Position numbers and translations under genes: made by a program. The notes under the pieces were generated by a model. It saw nothing but the letters and a program-made list of their open reading frames with translations, did not search any database and had not been told where the DNA came from. Source: Orobanche coerulescens (lineage: Eukaryota; Streptophyta; Magnoliopsida; Lamiales; Orobanchaceae). Taken from it: 64,000 nucleotides of DNA. The DNA lies in NCBI GenBank assembly GCA_033398695.1, contig CM065805.1:164711787-164775786 (forward strand), written 5' to 3'. Within the stretch, counting starts at the first letter, position 1. Every line of letters begins with the position of its first letter. Of the stretch, positions 10,743 to 22,485 are shown piece by piece.

Positions 10743-11895
10743 GCTGGGCGACGGGTTTCATTTCATTTCTCCCTTTCTCCTTCTCTTCTCGCGGTCGGTG
10801 AACGGGTGAAGCTAGGGTTTGTATTCTTGGTCGATTCTACACAATTCCAACGTGTTTTGGAGGGTCTTAGGTGATTGTAACATCATCTAATCGGTTGTTC
10901 TTCGTCGGATCGAGGTATTTTCTTGTTTTCCCTAGGGTTGACCTTTTTAGGGATTTTGTTCTTGATCTCGTTTCTGATCTGTTTTTTATGAATTAATCAT
11001 TGTTGAACATTGTTATTGATCACGTTCTATGGATTGTATATCTATATTCCAGTTTCGTATAATCCGAATTGTGATTCGTTGACCTATTGAATTCTTGAGC
11101 ATTTAATGCTCGATTAAATATCTCAATGAGTTTTCCTTTGATTCTTAGATGCGTTTTCCATTGTTTTCAGTTGTTATGCTCGTAGTGATCACATTGCTAT
11201 TTTGTCTCTCATGGATGATTGGGGACTTTCGATCGAGCTACGTTCTTTGGAATATATAGGTGGGGAACTTTTGGTGGAGCCGTGTTTGTCCGAATTCCGC
11301 TATCGATCATCGAGGCAAGTGTTCTTGTATATACGATTTATATTGTGTGAATTGTAGTTATTAAACGAATCTATGATGGTTGTTCATTTTGTCAATTGTG
11401 CGTTATATGAATCGTCGTAGATGTTATGTTATTAGGCTGAGTTAGTGTCAGTTGTTGCTTGACATAGAAGTATGTCATTAGAGGCGAGATGTTGGTTAGA
11501 TAGTATACTTAGGCGGGTGTTGAAATGTCTAGAGGATCATTGTGTCGTGTGGATTAGATCATGTAAAGTCATCGGTCATATTAGGTCGTGATAGTTCGTA
11601 ATCGTGAAAAGGAATTGAGTCGGTGATAATGATTTGATTTAGTTGGTTTTACTTATCAATGTGTAGTGAAGTGTCGAGGATTGTTAGGTTGTTGTGAATT
11701 CGTGTCGGTTGCGTCGTAGGTGCTGTTTGTGGTGATTGTTGTGTGTTGACGTATACTAGGGATAGTTTTTGTGTCAAACCCTTGGTCGCAGTTACGTGTC
11801 GGTAAGTGGTCCTTCTAGCAGGTGCCATAAACTATGTATATTGTATTCACCGTTGGAATTTGTGAAAGTTGTGAACGCAAGTGTGTGTGAGTTGT

Positions 11896-12026
11896 TCTTC
11901 CACCTGGGGAGGGTCCGACGGGGCCTCTGGGGATCGATGCTAAGGGGCGCGGCCAGGAAGTGGTTTCCCACCTGGGGAAGGTCCGACGGGGCCTCTGGGG
12001 GCTATGCTAAGGGGCATAGTCAGGGT
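11896..12026 (+). repeat. GC-rich tandem duplication in LTR A
   Basis: Two units of about 67 bp, each with CCACCTGGGGA, GGTCCGACGGGGCCTC and ATGCTAAGGGG. The same GGTCCGACGGG ... ATGCTRAGGG core is tandem in LTR B and single in LTRs C and D. Confidence 0.8.
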
Positions 12027-13017
12027 TAGCAAGTGTGTTGTGTTGGTGATTTTGATTTTTTGCGATATTTTTGATATCTCCGGAATGTCACAATGTTTAT
12101 CCTCGATGTTGAATTGCATTATATATAGAGTTTTGGTACTTGGCTAGAATGGCACTAGAGTATATGTCGTATGTATTTAGTTCTTTGGTTGTGAGGTTTT
12201 AGCGTTGGAAAATGGACCGTGATATTGTTTCCGTGTATTATGGTTTGAAAAGGTTTTGGGTTGAGATCCCTATGGTTGTGTAAATGTTATTTGCGAAAAA
12301 TGACTTTCGGCCGAGACCCAATTGTTTTGAAATGATTTCGTAATTAAGGATGTGAGGTCCAGAAGGATTTACTATTAATGAAAATGTTTGTTTTCGGAAA
12401 GGTTTTATAATCTCGAACTTGAAGTCCCAAAAGACTTTCTGTCATTTTCTAAAACTCCCGAGTTGATATATATTATTTTCAAAGACTTGAGTTGTACCCT
12501 AAATATTGAAAACCTCTCTAGAACTTCTTTCATGACTGTCGTTATTTTAATATAACTGATATTGGCGTGATATATTTTGTATAGACTGAATACTTGTACT
12601 AGCCATTCAAATGCTAACCCCTTAAATGGGGAAAATGCGTATCATGCATTTCAGGTGTGCTTAGTTCGTTGGAGCAACCACAGGGACGGCATGGAAGAAG
12701 ACGAGCCGCGATACTAATCAAGAGTTAAGAGTCCAGTTTGATGTTATTGTATTGTTGAGTTATTTTCAGTCTTCCGTTGTATTGTATTTTGACCCCCGTG
12801 TGGGTATGTACAATAATGAGTTTATTTTTGGGTTGATTTAATCGTGAGACCTCATTGGTCAGTGTAATTAATATTTGACCATATCGGTCTGTGTTAGTAA
12901 GTTTTTTGACCTCGTACGGTCAAATGTTGTTCGTATCATGGTTGTTAGCCTGGTAGATCCTTATAGAAAAATGGTCTACGATGTGTAATATTCCCGGTGG
13001 TTTCCGGGGGTGTTACA

Positions 13018-13339
13018 GTATCCACGAATCAATACAGCGTTCCCCCTTAAAAGTTACATACAGGGTTCAATTCTTACACCAATTTTTGGATTAATACTGT
13101 ATTTATGGGTTGTATTCCCCCTTAATTAATGTACACGTCAGCTGTAGAAAGGTTTCGTGCCTTCTTTGTCCTACAATACTATTTGATAGTGGATACTGTA
13201 TTCTTGGCTCTTACAGCATTCCCCCTCCAGTGATGAGTAAAGCATAAAAACTTACAGAGAGTCAGGCTGTAGCATTCCCAGTTCTTTTCAGGGAGATTTT
13301 GACTTGTTTGCCTTTCTGACATGGTCCGCAGACGCTGTC
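13018..13339 (-). pseudogene. Element F integrase zinc domain and 3' polypurine region
   Basis: Next to the C insertion the minus strand reads SFHKDSVCGPCQKGKQVKIS, the CxxC half of a copia integrase HHCC zinc domain, with stops soon after. Farther left are three purine tracts with similar downstream bases: AGGGGGAATGCTGTAA, AAGGGGGAATACAACC and AAGGGGGAACGCTGTA. Most of pol is deleted between these parts. Confidence 0.7.
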
Positions 13340-13519
13340 TTTATTGTAATATCCAGGGGTAATTTTTTTCTTTCGTTTCACTGTTGAGTTGTACGTATTC
13401 ATTTGGAATTGTACAATTGTTGTTGTATCATTTCATTCGTGTTTGTTGAGGTGCGCTGGATTGTGTTCATTCTTTCGGGTTGAGAATTTATGGGACAACT
13501 TGGTTGTCCACTTTGTTGA

Positions 13520-13917
13520 GCTAACGTACGTTAGCTTGCGCGCTTAACGTACGTTAGGCTTTCGGCATTACGTACGTTATTATGTTTATATTACGTACGT
13601 AATGAGAGGTAGGTGGAGGGAACCTTCCTCGTGAGCTTTCGGGCGGTGGGTCCCGGGTATCTTTGATCCGATCTACTATTGTAGTAAACGGGCTCTTTAC
13701 GTACGTAAGTATATGAGCTTTACGTACGTTATTCATGTAGCTTGTTAACGTACGTAAATGGTTGTTGTTTACGTGCGTTAAGGTCTTCATGTTTTTGGTC
13801 AGTTAGTTCTGGACTAGCATTACGTACGCTAAGTTGTTGGTGTAGCGTACGTAATGGCCCTTTCGTAAGTTATGTTTGGTGTATAGAGTACGTAATGAGT
13901 TTGTCAGATTATATATC
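13520..13917 (+). promoter_or_regulatory. ACGTACGT palindrome array and TATA box of LTR C
   Basis: About ten TTACGTACGTAA-type dyads lie between 13520 and 13860, led by a perfect 16 bp palindrome GCTAACGTACGTTAGC (13520-13535). Variants include TTTACGTGCGTTAA and GTAGCGTACGTAAT. A TATATAT motif follows at about 13908-13916. ACGT is the core recognised by plant bZIP factors, so such factors are candidates; that is inference. Confidence 0.75.
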
Positions 13918-15357
13918 TTGGGTTCGGTTTTCATTTCTTCACGAACCATTATCGATTTTCTCGCCCTAGAACCATCCCTCTGGACTTGTTATTGATATTT
14001 AGCCTCTTCCAACATGTTTTTGATCATCATAACTTGATTTGGAGCTTGGAGTTGGAAGCTTGTTGGTGCTCCTTTTGTGTTTGGAGAGTTCTTCTTGTTC
14101 TTCATTGGTAAGTTCTCTTAATCTCTTGTTCTACAAGTGATTTTCGAGTATGATGATGTTATTGTTGTTGTTTTCCCCGTGTAGTTGGTGAATGTTGGAG
14201 TATATCATGATTCTTGATGAGTTTTCATAACTTATAATGAAGAACATGATGATTTTGTCTTGAGGAGGAGTTGTTCTTGATGTTTTAGAAGGTTTGGAGG
14301 TTGTAATCATATCTAGGAAGGATTATGTTAAGCTTGCTATATGATTAACATAGTCTTGATATAATTGTTGTTGTTGTTTGTGTTTCTGGAGGGATTATAA
14401 CCATTTTAGTAAGAAATTATGATGAATTATGTAATGATTATCATAATTTTACAATGGTTAATTTAATCTTGTGGTTTAATCCGAATTCATGATGAATTGG
14501 TGATTGATTATTGTTTAGACATCGTGTCTGTTGTGTTGGCGATGTTCTTGAGGTGATAGAGATAATATTGATGATATTATCATCGTAGGAGGATCAATTT
14601 GATGTTGTTCTTAAGCGATTCTTGTTGAATTGTTTTCACAAGTGTTAAGAACGTTTGATCATACCGATCATTGAGGTGTTGAAGGATGTTAGAATTCATA
14701 CTTGGGAACTATGATATTCGTTTGTGAAGTTTAACCGATTCGGGGTTGAATCAGGATTTTCCTTGGTGTTGTTTTCTATTGATTTTGTGTTACATTCAAG
14801 GTTGTTCGAGTGCTTGTGATCATTGGAAGACGTCGTTCGTCGTTTCATGGAAGGACGTTGATCGTGGAAGGACTTTCTCGCCTTCGGTTTGAGGCAAGTT
14901 TTATACTTGTACTAGTCAATGAGATTAATGTTATCATGTATGTGTATGAATGTGTGTATCATTCCGAGACTTGGTCTCTTTATGATTTTGTTGATATCAG
15001 GGGATTGTTTGATACGATACCCTTCGGCAAATTATGCCAATGTTATTGTTGTTCGTAAATGGCCGGTTCAAGGCATTGCGATACTTGTTGGTAATATTGT
15101 TTTCGATAGCCAATTCGCGGTGTTGACGTATCGATTGTTACTGTGGGCTGATGTTCCATTGAGATATTGTTGTGATCGTCGTTATTAATATCGGTGTTTT
15201 TCTTTTGATATTGTATTGGCCGATTGAAGGCATTGACGTATTTGATTATCACCTTCGTTATCGGTAACCGATTAAAGGTGCCGAGACATCTGTTGTCTCG
15301 TTGTTATCGATTGGACGTTCTAAGGTAATCGATGTATTGAATTGGGACTGTCGAAGA

Positions 15358-17671
15358 TGTAACACCCCGAGATATTCGGAATAATTACAGCGTCGTAAAC
15401 CCTTTAGATAAGGATTTACAAGGCTAATTTTAAAAGAAGTGTAAAAATAAACCAATCGAACACTGGAATTCACATACAGATTTGAAACAAACGATCAAAT
15501 GTGCTGACTTATACAACCATATCGAAAAGACTTTATTAATACAGACATACTCGATTACTAAACGAACCAAGAAGACAAATCATAATAATAAGAACATCAA
15601 CCACATCACTGAGCCATCTCATCGTCATGTCGGTACTGTGGCTGCCCTCCCGCTCCTCGACTACCTGAACATCAAAAACAATGTCCACCCCCGAAGGGGT
15701 TAGCAAAACAATGCTAGTACAAGTATCGTCATAGAATAAATCATTAATACATCATAAAACATGCAAACGGACTTCCGCCACGGAATCCAACGATGCGAAT
15801 CCTCACGATTCCATCTACACAATACAGGTAATCCAAATGATCCAACGCCCTTGGTATAGATCCCCATGATGATCCGTCGGACCAACGCATGGTGGAAAAC
15901 CCGTCAGCCGATCCAGCGCCCTCAGCATAGATCCCCATGATGATCCCGTCGGACCAACGCATGGTGGACATTCGATCCAGCGCCCTCAGCATAGATCCTC
16001 ATGATCCCCTCGGATCATTTATACCATAAATGAAACAATTATGCATACACATATGCATTTCAATATGTTCATCAATACGAACAAACAACAACGAATATCA
16101 CGAAAATTCTCGAAATACATCTCATATTCAACAATATGAATAAAACCACAAGCATGATAAATCGAACTCGACATATGATACTTGCCTCGAAAATGGCAAG
16201 GACGAAACACTTCAATGTTCTCGACACGCTCGAAGGCCGCCTCCTTCGATCAACGTAACAAGCTCGAACCTTAACAAAAGGAACGATATACAAATCATCT
16301 CAAGTCGAACGATGGCCTAACAATTCGGTCTACGGCCGAAAAGCTCAAAATAACCAATCGCTCGATCGCTTAGCGCGCTACGTACTCTACGTAACGCGGC
16401 GCTTAAGACGATCGTTAGCGACGCTATCGTATAGACTAGCGTCGCTAGCCACGGTCCGCAATCGACTCGGCTGGTCTCATAACGTACGCTACGTACGTTT
16501 GGCGTTATTCGACCGATAGCGCACGTTAACTCACACGTGTTAGCGTGCGCTAATATTGCATGGCGAATCGCAAGCCAAACGGGTTGAATGGTGAGGAACT
16601 CATGAATCCTACCGTGATAATACAAGTTATCCTCGGGCAAATCATGCTAATAAGGTTTGTGGAAGATTTATGATCGTGAAATACAAATATACGGATAGCC
16701 AACTCAACATCATAATTCATCTACGATCTCCAAGAAATAATCTAAGTTCCATTTGTTCTACGTTCCAAAACACATGATTCCCTCGTGTAAAACGTATCAA
16801 CTGGGTAAATATCCGATTATTGATCATAACTCGATTTGAACATGCTTAGGAGTCCTTATAATAAGATGGTTCAAAGGTTCATATGATATATAATGCCGAT
16901 ACGTCAAAAGTATCCTTCTAACATGTGATGACCGATTATAAACGAAATACTTGCTATCAAAACATGATTCAAACTTCCTCAGGAACATTACTAACATCAG
17001 TGAAGAATCACCTACCTCAAAGTAGTGAAGAATACGGAGGAAAATGAAGCGATCCAACACCGAAGGCTTGAACACCAATCTCCAATGATAGACGATCTTC
17101 AATCTCGAACTAGGAGGTTGATATGAAGTGTTTAGGACGAAGGGAGTTATGATCTAAGTGTAAGAGTTCGGGTTATGGGAGGAGAAAAACTGAAATCTTG
17201 AATAGGATGATGTCCTATTTATAATAAATGGCTATTAGCGCGCGCTAGACGTGCGCTAACGGCTCACAGTCTAAACTGTACTCGGCACTTAGCGTGCGCT
17301 ACGCATATACCTGTAGCGTGCGCTAAGGCGTTGACTCGGCTTTTCCCGAAAGCCGTCCAGGTACATCCGACACGATCCGACAGGGGTCCCCCGGCCAGAT
17401 CTCACCTACCGCACGTCCCAATCAATTTGACCACGCATAGCGTGCGCTAATTAGATTCTGTAGCGTGCGCTATGAAACCATGTTAGCGTACGCTACCCTT
17501 AGCCTGTAGCGTGCGCTACATGCACAGAATTTCAACCTTACAAATCACAACCATGAAATTAAACGCTCGACAACATCGGATTATGAAATACGGAGAATAA
17601 TACTCAGACAAAAGTACAATCATTACAATATCACAAGTTCCAATTACATAACAGAAATCTCGGGCATTACA
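15358..17671 (-). repeat. Element B 3' LTR
   Basis: 2314 bp. Read on the minus strand it starts TGTAATGCCCGAG and ends CTCGGGGTGTTACA. It holds two clusters of TTAGCGYRCGCTAA dyads (17234-17520 and 16369-16553), TATAAATAGG (rev. 17214-17223), GAGGCAAGT (rev. 16180-16188) and three GGTCCGACGGG tandem units (15835-16010). Confidence 0.92.
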
Positions 17672-17708
17672 TCCTTCCTCCCTAAAAAGAAGTTTCGTCC
17701 CGAAACTT
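17672..17708 (-). promoter_or_regulatory. Polypurine tract and hairpin of element B
   Basis: On the minus strand AAGTTTCG-GGA-CGAAACTT (17708-17690) overlaps the pol stop codon and is followed by TTTTTAGGGAGGAAGGA, which abuts the 3' LTR. It matches element A's hairpin exactly. Confidence 0.8.
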
Positions 17709-17937
17709 ATGATGAAAACAACTCCGGATATTTAGCCTTCATACCGTCCTCCGTTTCCCAAGTGGTCTCTTCGACTCCATGTCGTGACCATTGTACTTTA
17801 ACCAAATGTATTGGTTTATTTCTCAACTGTTTGATCCGGCTCTCAAGTATCTTGATTGGTCTCTCTTCGAAGGTGCCATCATTAGCTATCTCGATCTCGT
17901 CGAAATCAATGACGGATCGGGTCCAGATATACTTCAT
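17707..17937 (-). pseudogene. Element B integrase C-terminus with chromodomain
   Basis: The frame includes RPIKILESRIKQLRNKPIHL, VKVQWSRHGVEETTWETE and KYPELF, which is the Tekay chromodomain. The aromatic residues W (VQW) and W (TTW) of the fold are present. Chromodomains direct integration toward histone-marked heterochromatin. It is the last part of pol and ends at the hairpin before the PPT. It is separated by frameshifts from the rest of integrase upstream. Confidence 0.85.
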
Positions 17938-18790
17938 GATTGGGATACGTGAAACACATTGTGAACATGACTCAGCGATGGCGGTAAGGCCAACCGGTAT
18001 GCTAAATCCCCAACTCTCTCTAGGATCTCAAATGGTCCGATATATCTCGGACTAAGCTTGCCTCTTCTCCCAAAACGGAAAATCCCTCGTGTAGGAGACA
18101 CCTTCAATAGTACGTGGTCCCAGTCGAACTCTAGAGGGCGACGTACATCGGCATAAGACTTTGTCGACTCAGGCCAACAGCCTCTCTCGAATCAAGGCTA
18201 TCTTCTCTTGAGTCCGAATAATCAATTCCGGTTCCGTCCCGATCAAATCCAAGAATCATCCCAAAGACAGGGCGATCGGCATCTTCTCCCGTATAAAGCT
18301 TCAAATGGGGCCATCTTAATAGAAGCATGCCAACTGTTATTATAGGTGAACTCGATCAAGGGCAAGTGAACTTCCCAATCACGACCAATCTAAAGCACAA
18401 GCTCTAAGCATGTCTTCTACTGTCAGTATAGCTCTTTCAGATCGACCATCCGTTTGGGGATGATAAGTCATGCTAAAGTTGAGCTCGATCCCCAAAGCCC
18501 TGTGAACTGCTTTCCGAAGTGTGACACGAAATGACCATCTCGATCCGAAATAATGGTCTTCGGCGTCCCGTGCAATCCGACTATCTCCGCAATAAATATT
18601 CGTGCCAATCTCTCGGGTCCCCATGTATCTTTAATTCCCAGAAATGAGCCGACTTGGTTAGTCGATCAACTACAACCCAAATCATGTTCATTCCCGTTCT
18701 AGTCCTTGGCATACTAGTAATGAAGTCCATCGAGATATCCTCCCACTTCCACTCGGGGATCGGAAGTGGTCTTAACATTCCGGCAGTCGT
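17938..18790 (-). pseudogene. Element B integrase core
   Basis: In pieces: [20 protein letters not shown] and [13 protein letters not shown] (first catalytic Asp in MDF) from about 18778 to 18620; a region expected to hold the second Asp that is out of frame near 18540; then LNFSMTYHPQTDGRSERAI (catalytic Glu) at about 18490-18420 and [11 protein letters not shown]. Frameshifts separate the blocks. Integrase cuts the LTR ends and joins them to target DNA; as written this copy cannot make it. Confidence 0.8.
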
Positions 18791-19161
18791 TGATGTTCAA
18801 TCTTAACTCACGACAAGTCAAACACTTTGAAACGTACTCCGCTACGTCCTTCTTCATATTCACCCACCAAGTTTTGCTTTAAATCTTTATACATCTTATC
18901 ACGCCCGGTGAATAGAATAGAAGCTACTGTGAGCTTCCTTCGTAATAGTCCTTCTCAAATCATCATCATCGGGAACGCAAAGTCGACTCAAATCTTAGAA
19001 CTCCATCATCTTGTATCACGAATCCGGGCTTTTCCTTTCTTTACTTCGTCACATAATCGAAGGATCGGAGAATCGCTCAATTGTTTAGACTTGATCTCCT
19101 CGGCTAGTGATGAAGTCGGTTCCATCACATACGCTTGCCCTTGGATTCTGGTGCCCATACT
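18791..19161 (-). pseudogene. Element B integrase N-terminal region, frame-broken
   Basis: Between RNase H and the integrase core the expected HHCC zinc domain should lie here, but frames are broken and I can read only short blocks (VCDSRI-like and [11 protein letters not shown] near 18800). Real decay and consensus error cannot be told apart from one copy. Confidence 0.55.
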
Positions 19162-20779
19162 TCAATCCTCGCGGATCGGGCCTCGTTGAATACTGGTTTG
19201 GGACGTAAGTGCTTCCAACACTCGAAGGGAAACAGGTTTACGGCTCAAAGCATCGGCTACTACATTTGCTTTCCCCGGATGATAGAGAATCTCCAAGTCG
19301 TAATCCTTGATCAATTCCAGCCACCTTCTCTGCCTCATGTTTAACTCTTTCTGACTGAAAATGTACTTGAGGCTCTTATGGTCTGTAAAGATCTGACAAT
19401 GACTGTCGTACAAATAATGTCGCCAGATTTTCAAGGCAAAGACCACAGCTGCTAGCTCCAGATCATGAGTCGGATAATTAACTTCGTACGGTTTCAATTG
19501 CCGAGAAGCATACGCAATCACTTTATCCTTCTGCATCAACACACAACCCAAACCCTGATTTGAAGCATCGCTGTATACCATAAATCCGTCAGTTCCTTCT
19601 GGCAGCGCTAATATAGGTGCTGTCGTCAGCCTCCTCTTAAGTTCGTCAAAACTAGCCTGGCACTCCTCATTCCACATGAACTTTTGAGTTTTCTGTAACA
19701 GCTGAGTGAGCGGACGAGCAATTTTGGAAAATCCCTCTACAAAGCGGCGATAATATCCAACAAGTCCTAAGAAGCTTCGGACTTCTTTCACGTTTTTAGG
19801 AGCTTCCCACTCCAAGATTGCTTCGACTTTCTTCGGGTCCACCTGAACTCCGTCGGATGATATCACATGCCCAAGGAAGGTTACTTCCTTAAGCCAAAAT
19901 TCGCATTTAGAAAGCTTAGCATACAGCTGTTCCTTTCTCAAGATGCTCAAAACCACACGTAAATGTTCAAAGATGTTCCTCTGCGTCCCTCGAATATATC
20001 AAGATGTCGTCAATGAAAACGACCACAAATTTATCCAAGTACTCCAAGAATACCCGATTCATCAATTGCATGAATACCGCAGGAGCATTGGTAAGTCCAA
20101 ATGGCATCACTACAAATTCATAATGCCCGTACCGGGATCTGAAAGCAGATTTCGGTATATCCGATTCCTTAATTCTCAACTGATGGTATCCCGTTCGCAA
20201 GTCAATCTTCGAGAATACCCTTGCCCCTTGCAGTTGATCAAACAAGTCGTCGATCCGAGGTATAGGATACTTGTTCTTGATTGTCATCTTATTGAGTTCC
20301 CTGTAATCAATACACAGTCGGAGGGATCCGTCTTTCTTCCGGACAAAGAGAACGGGCGCTCCCCAAGGAGAAATGCTTGGTTGAATATAATCCTTCTGCA
20401 ACAATTCCTCCAGTTGTTTCTTGAGTTCATACATCTCGGTTGGCGCCATGCGATATGGTGCTCTGGAAATAGGAGCCGCTCCAGGCTCTAATTCGATAGT
20501 GAATTCCACTTCTCTCTGCGGAGGTAATCCAGGTAGTTCGTCAGGAAAAACATCTGAGAACTCATTCACAATCGAAATAGATGAGAGCTCTACTCCTTCC
20601 TCTTTCCTCATGGCATAGCACCAAAGTCCGTGACATCCTTGCTTGATAATTTCACTTTCATTGCCTTGATCAATTTCCCCGGTCTCCATCCTCGGAATAA
20701 GTGTTCGAGATCCGTCATCGCAATTATGGAAATGACTCTCTCTCGGTAATTCAGCATGACTCCATAACGGTTGAGCCAA
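19162..20779 (-). pseudogene. Element B reverse transcriptase and RNase H
   Basis: Two nearly abutting frames. The first (20779-19967) has [75 protein letters not shown] and [12 protein letters not shown] with the catalytic pair in FIDD. The second (19956-19162) continues with [17 protein letters not shown], the connection domain, and RNase H motifs [37 protein letters not shown] and [11 protein letters not shown], ending [15 protein letters not shown]. All key acidic residues I looked for are present; one frameshift near 19960 divides the protein. These enzymes copy the genomic RNA into DNA inside the particle. Confidence 0.92.
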
Positions 20780-21000
20780 TCATCTCCGAGAATTAAATCG
20801 TCACCGCAGATGTCAACCACAATAAGATTCGATGGCCAATCTCTTCCTTCTATAGATACGGGAAATCCTTAGCTTCTAAGGTTCCCACAATTTTCTCTCC
20901 GCTCGGTAATCCCACAACATAAGGTTCACAATTATACAAGCACGAGATGTTCAAACGATTAACACTTCAAAGACATAAAAGAATGCGTAGCTCTGAATCG
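20608..21000 (-). pseudogene. Element B aspartic protease
   Basis: The flap and C-terminal part are readable: [19 protein letters not shown] then [11 protein letters not shown] (20820-20740). The active-site segment lies near 20985-21000, where FDS is followed by a shifted frame, as if one G of the DSG motif's Gly codon were missing. The protease cuts the gag-pol polyprotein during particle maturation. Confidence 0.7.
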
Positions 21001-21009
21001 AACAAGACA

Positions 21010-22302
21010 CTAATCGGTTGCAAAAGGATCTCGAATCGCACTGATGCAACAAATGTGTTCGATCATCGATTTCCTCATCTCGCATGGGCGTGGAGGAACG
21101 GACCCAAAGATCGATGCTTCTCTCTTCCCAGTGCTGCTGAAATCCACTTTGCCGTTGCGTCGGTTCACACTCGTCTCCTTCGGACTGAGCCGGAGCGCGA
21201 GTACCAAAAGATCGGGTCGCATTCCCACAAAATGTTGCGCTATGTCCTTCCCGTCCACACTCGAAACAGTCACAAGAAGCGCGAAACAATCACGCCGAAC
21301 ATGTCCCGCCTTGCCACGGTTGTAACACTTCTTCCTCGTGTCGAAGCTTGTCGGTCTTTGCCGGAACTTCTTTCCTCCTCGACTAGGATGCGGAGGTCTC
21401 TGGATGAGTGAAAAGAGGACCGACCCGGCGGGGCCCGCTATTCTTATTCTCCGCGAAGTTGCCCGACACCTTCGTTTCTTTGCTTCCGTCGATTTCTCTC
21501 TGCCGCTTCCTTCATATCGTAGGCCAACGCCTTGTCCCGAGCATCGCCTCAAGGTGGTACAATCAAATGGACATATATTGTCAATTTCCACTTCATTCGC
21601 ATGTCAAAATGGAAAATCCTTTCCGCCTCGGTCTGACTGTGTGGCGCACATAAGTCACCGGTGATTAAAAGTCTTAATCACTTCCGTCACGATTGCTTCG
21701 AATTTTGCGGTGAGAAAACTCCCGAACTCGGGCCTCTCTAACCGGCGAGGACAATATCGCGCCTCCATCATCGTTTGAATTTGTCCACCAACATTATGCT
21801 CCTCCTGGCCGAATGGCCTCCCACCGCCGAAAGCCTCCCTGTCGAAGATACCGGGCGACGAACCTTCCTATCGTTGGGACAATTAATCCCGCAAAAATCT
21901 TCTCTAATTCTTTCAAATGGTGATCCCAAGAAAGCGTCTCGGTCGAACCATCAAATTTCGGAGGATGCAATTTGATCACTTGATAAGCCATTTATCTCCC
22001 GATTATCCACGTTATTCTCATTGTCCCATCGCCGTCTGCATGCGATCCACAACTTGAGCAAACTGGTTTATCTGGGCAACCACCTGCTGAAGCACTCCCG
22101 GCACGTTAGGATCTGCATTATTATTTGCCGATCCCTGCTGTCCCCCGGAATGTGAATCCGTTTGGCTAGCGGCTATCTCAGGAGTAGATACCGATTCTTC
22201 TTGCCTCGCATTTCCACGTCCGCGTCCACGACCTCCTCTCAACATACTGTAAACATAAATACTCAATATCCAGGGCAAACGTTCTAAAAGTACATCCATC
22301 AA
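21010..22302 (-). pseudogene. Element B gag
   Basis: Starts MLRGGRGRGRGNARQEE (about 22245), a Tekay-type N-terminus, then VPGVLQQVVAQINQFAQVVD. Another frame gives MAYQVIKLHPPKFDGST, then capsid-like text, and FDTRKKCYNRGKAGHVRRDC, where the second Cys of a knuckle is Arg. A second knuckle, CFECGREGHSATFC, is intact in another frame (about 21235-21275). At least four frame changes lie within 1.2 kb, many in GC-rich text. Gag forms the particle shell and packages RNA. Confidence 0.75.
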
Positions 22303-22468
22303 TGATTACAAGACAAGAATTAAATAAAACAGTAGTATTCGAGATTAGGAAACTTACAACCACAGTCCAATTGACGATGCTGGCTCAGCAGTGATGTTAC
22401 GAACGACCAATAATCAATAACGTAAACAGACCCAACTAACCCGACTGCCAAGATATCCATAAATCTTA

Positions 22469-22480
22469 GCTCCGATACCA
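22469..22480 (-). promoter_or_regulatory. Primer binding site, element B
   Basis: TGGTATCGGAGC on the minus strand, 5 bp after the 5' LTR; the same sequence as in element A, complementary to the initiator-Met tRNA 3' end except one base. Confidence 0.85.
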
Positions 22481-22485
22481 TATTC

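Larger units (their letters stand above)
7453..13017 (+). mobile_element. Element A: gag-only Tekay-like LTR retrotransposon (TR-GAG type)
   Basis: The end of a 5' LTR (7453-7782), a PBS TGGTATCGGAGC, a 2.26 kb internal region with only a gag-type ORF, a polypurine tract and a full 2971 bp 3' LTR (10047-13017) can be laid out. LTR ends are TGTAATACCC and GGGTGTTACA. There is no protease, RT or integrase, so movement must have depended on an autonomous relative. The 5' LTR keeps only its last 330 bp, fused to the LINE. The right flank (copia F) and left flank (LINE) differ, so no target duplication can be shown. Confidence 0.8.
10047..13017 (+). repeat. Element A 3' LTR (2971 bp)
   Basis: Starts TGTAATACCC and ends GGGTGTTACA. 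In order it holds a palindrome array (10545-10723), a TATA-like CTATTTAATA (10733-10742), a pyrimidine-rich start region (TTTCATTTCATTTCTCCC), CGAGGCAAGT (11311-11320), a GC-rich tandem pair (11896-12026), and the 3' part shared with the truncated 5' LTR. Confidence 0.85.

Noticed and set aside
15043..15252. Small ORFs within LTRs C, B and A
   Set aside because: Short, not conserved between related LTRs and with no domain; shadows of non-coding sequence.
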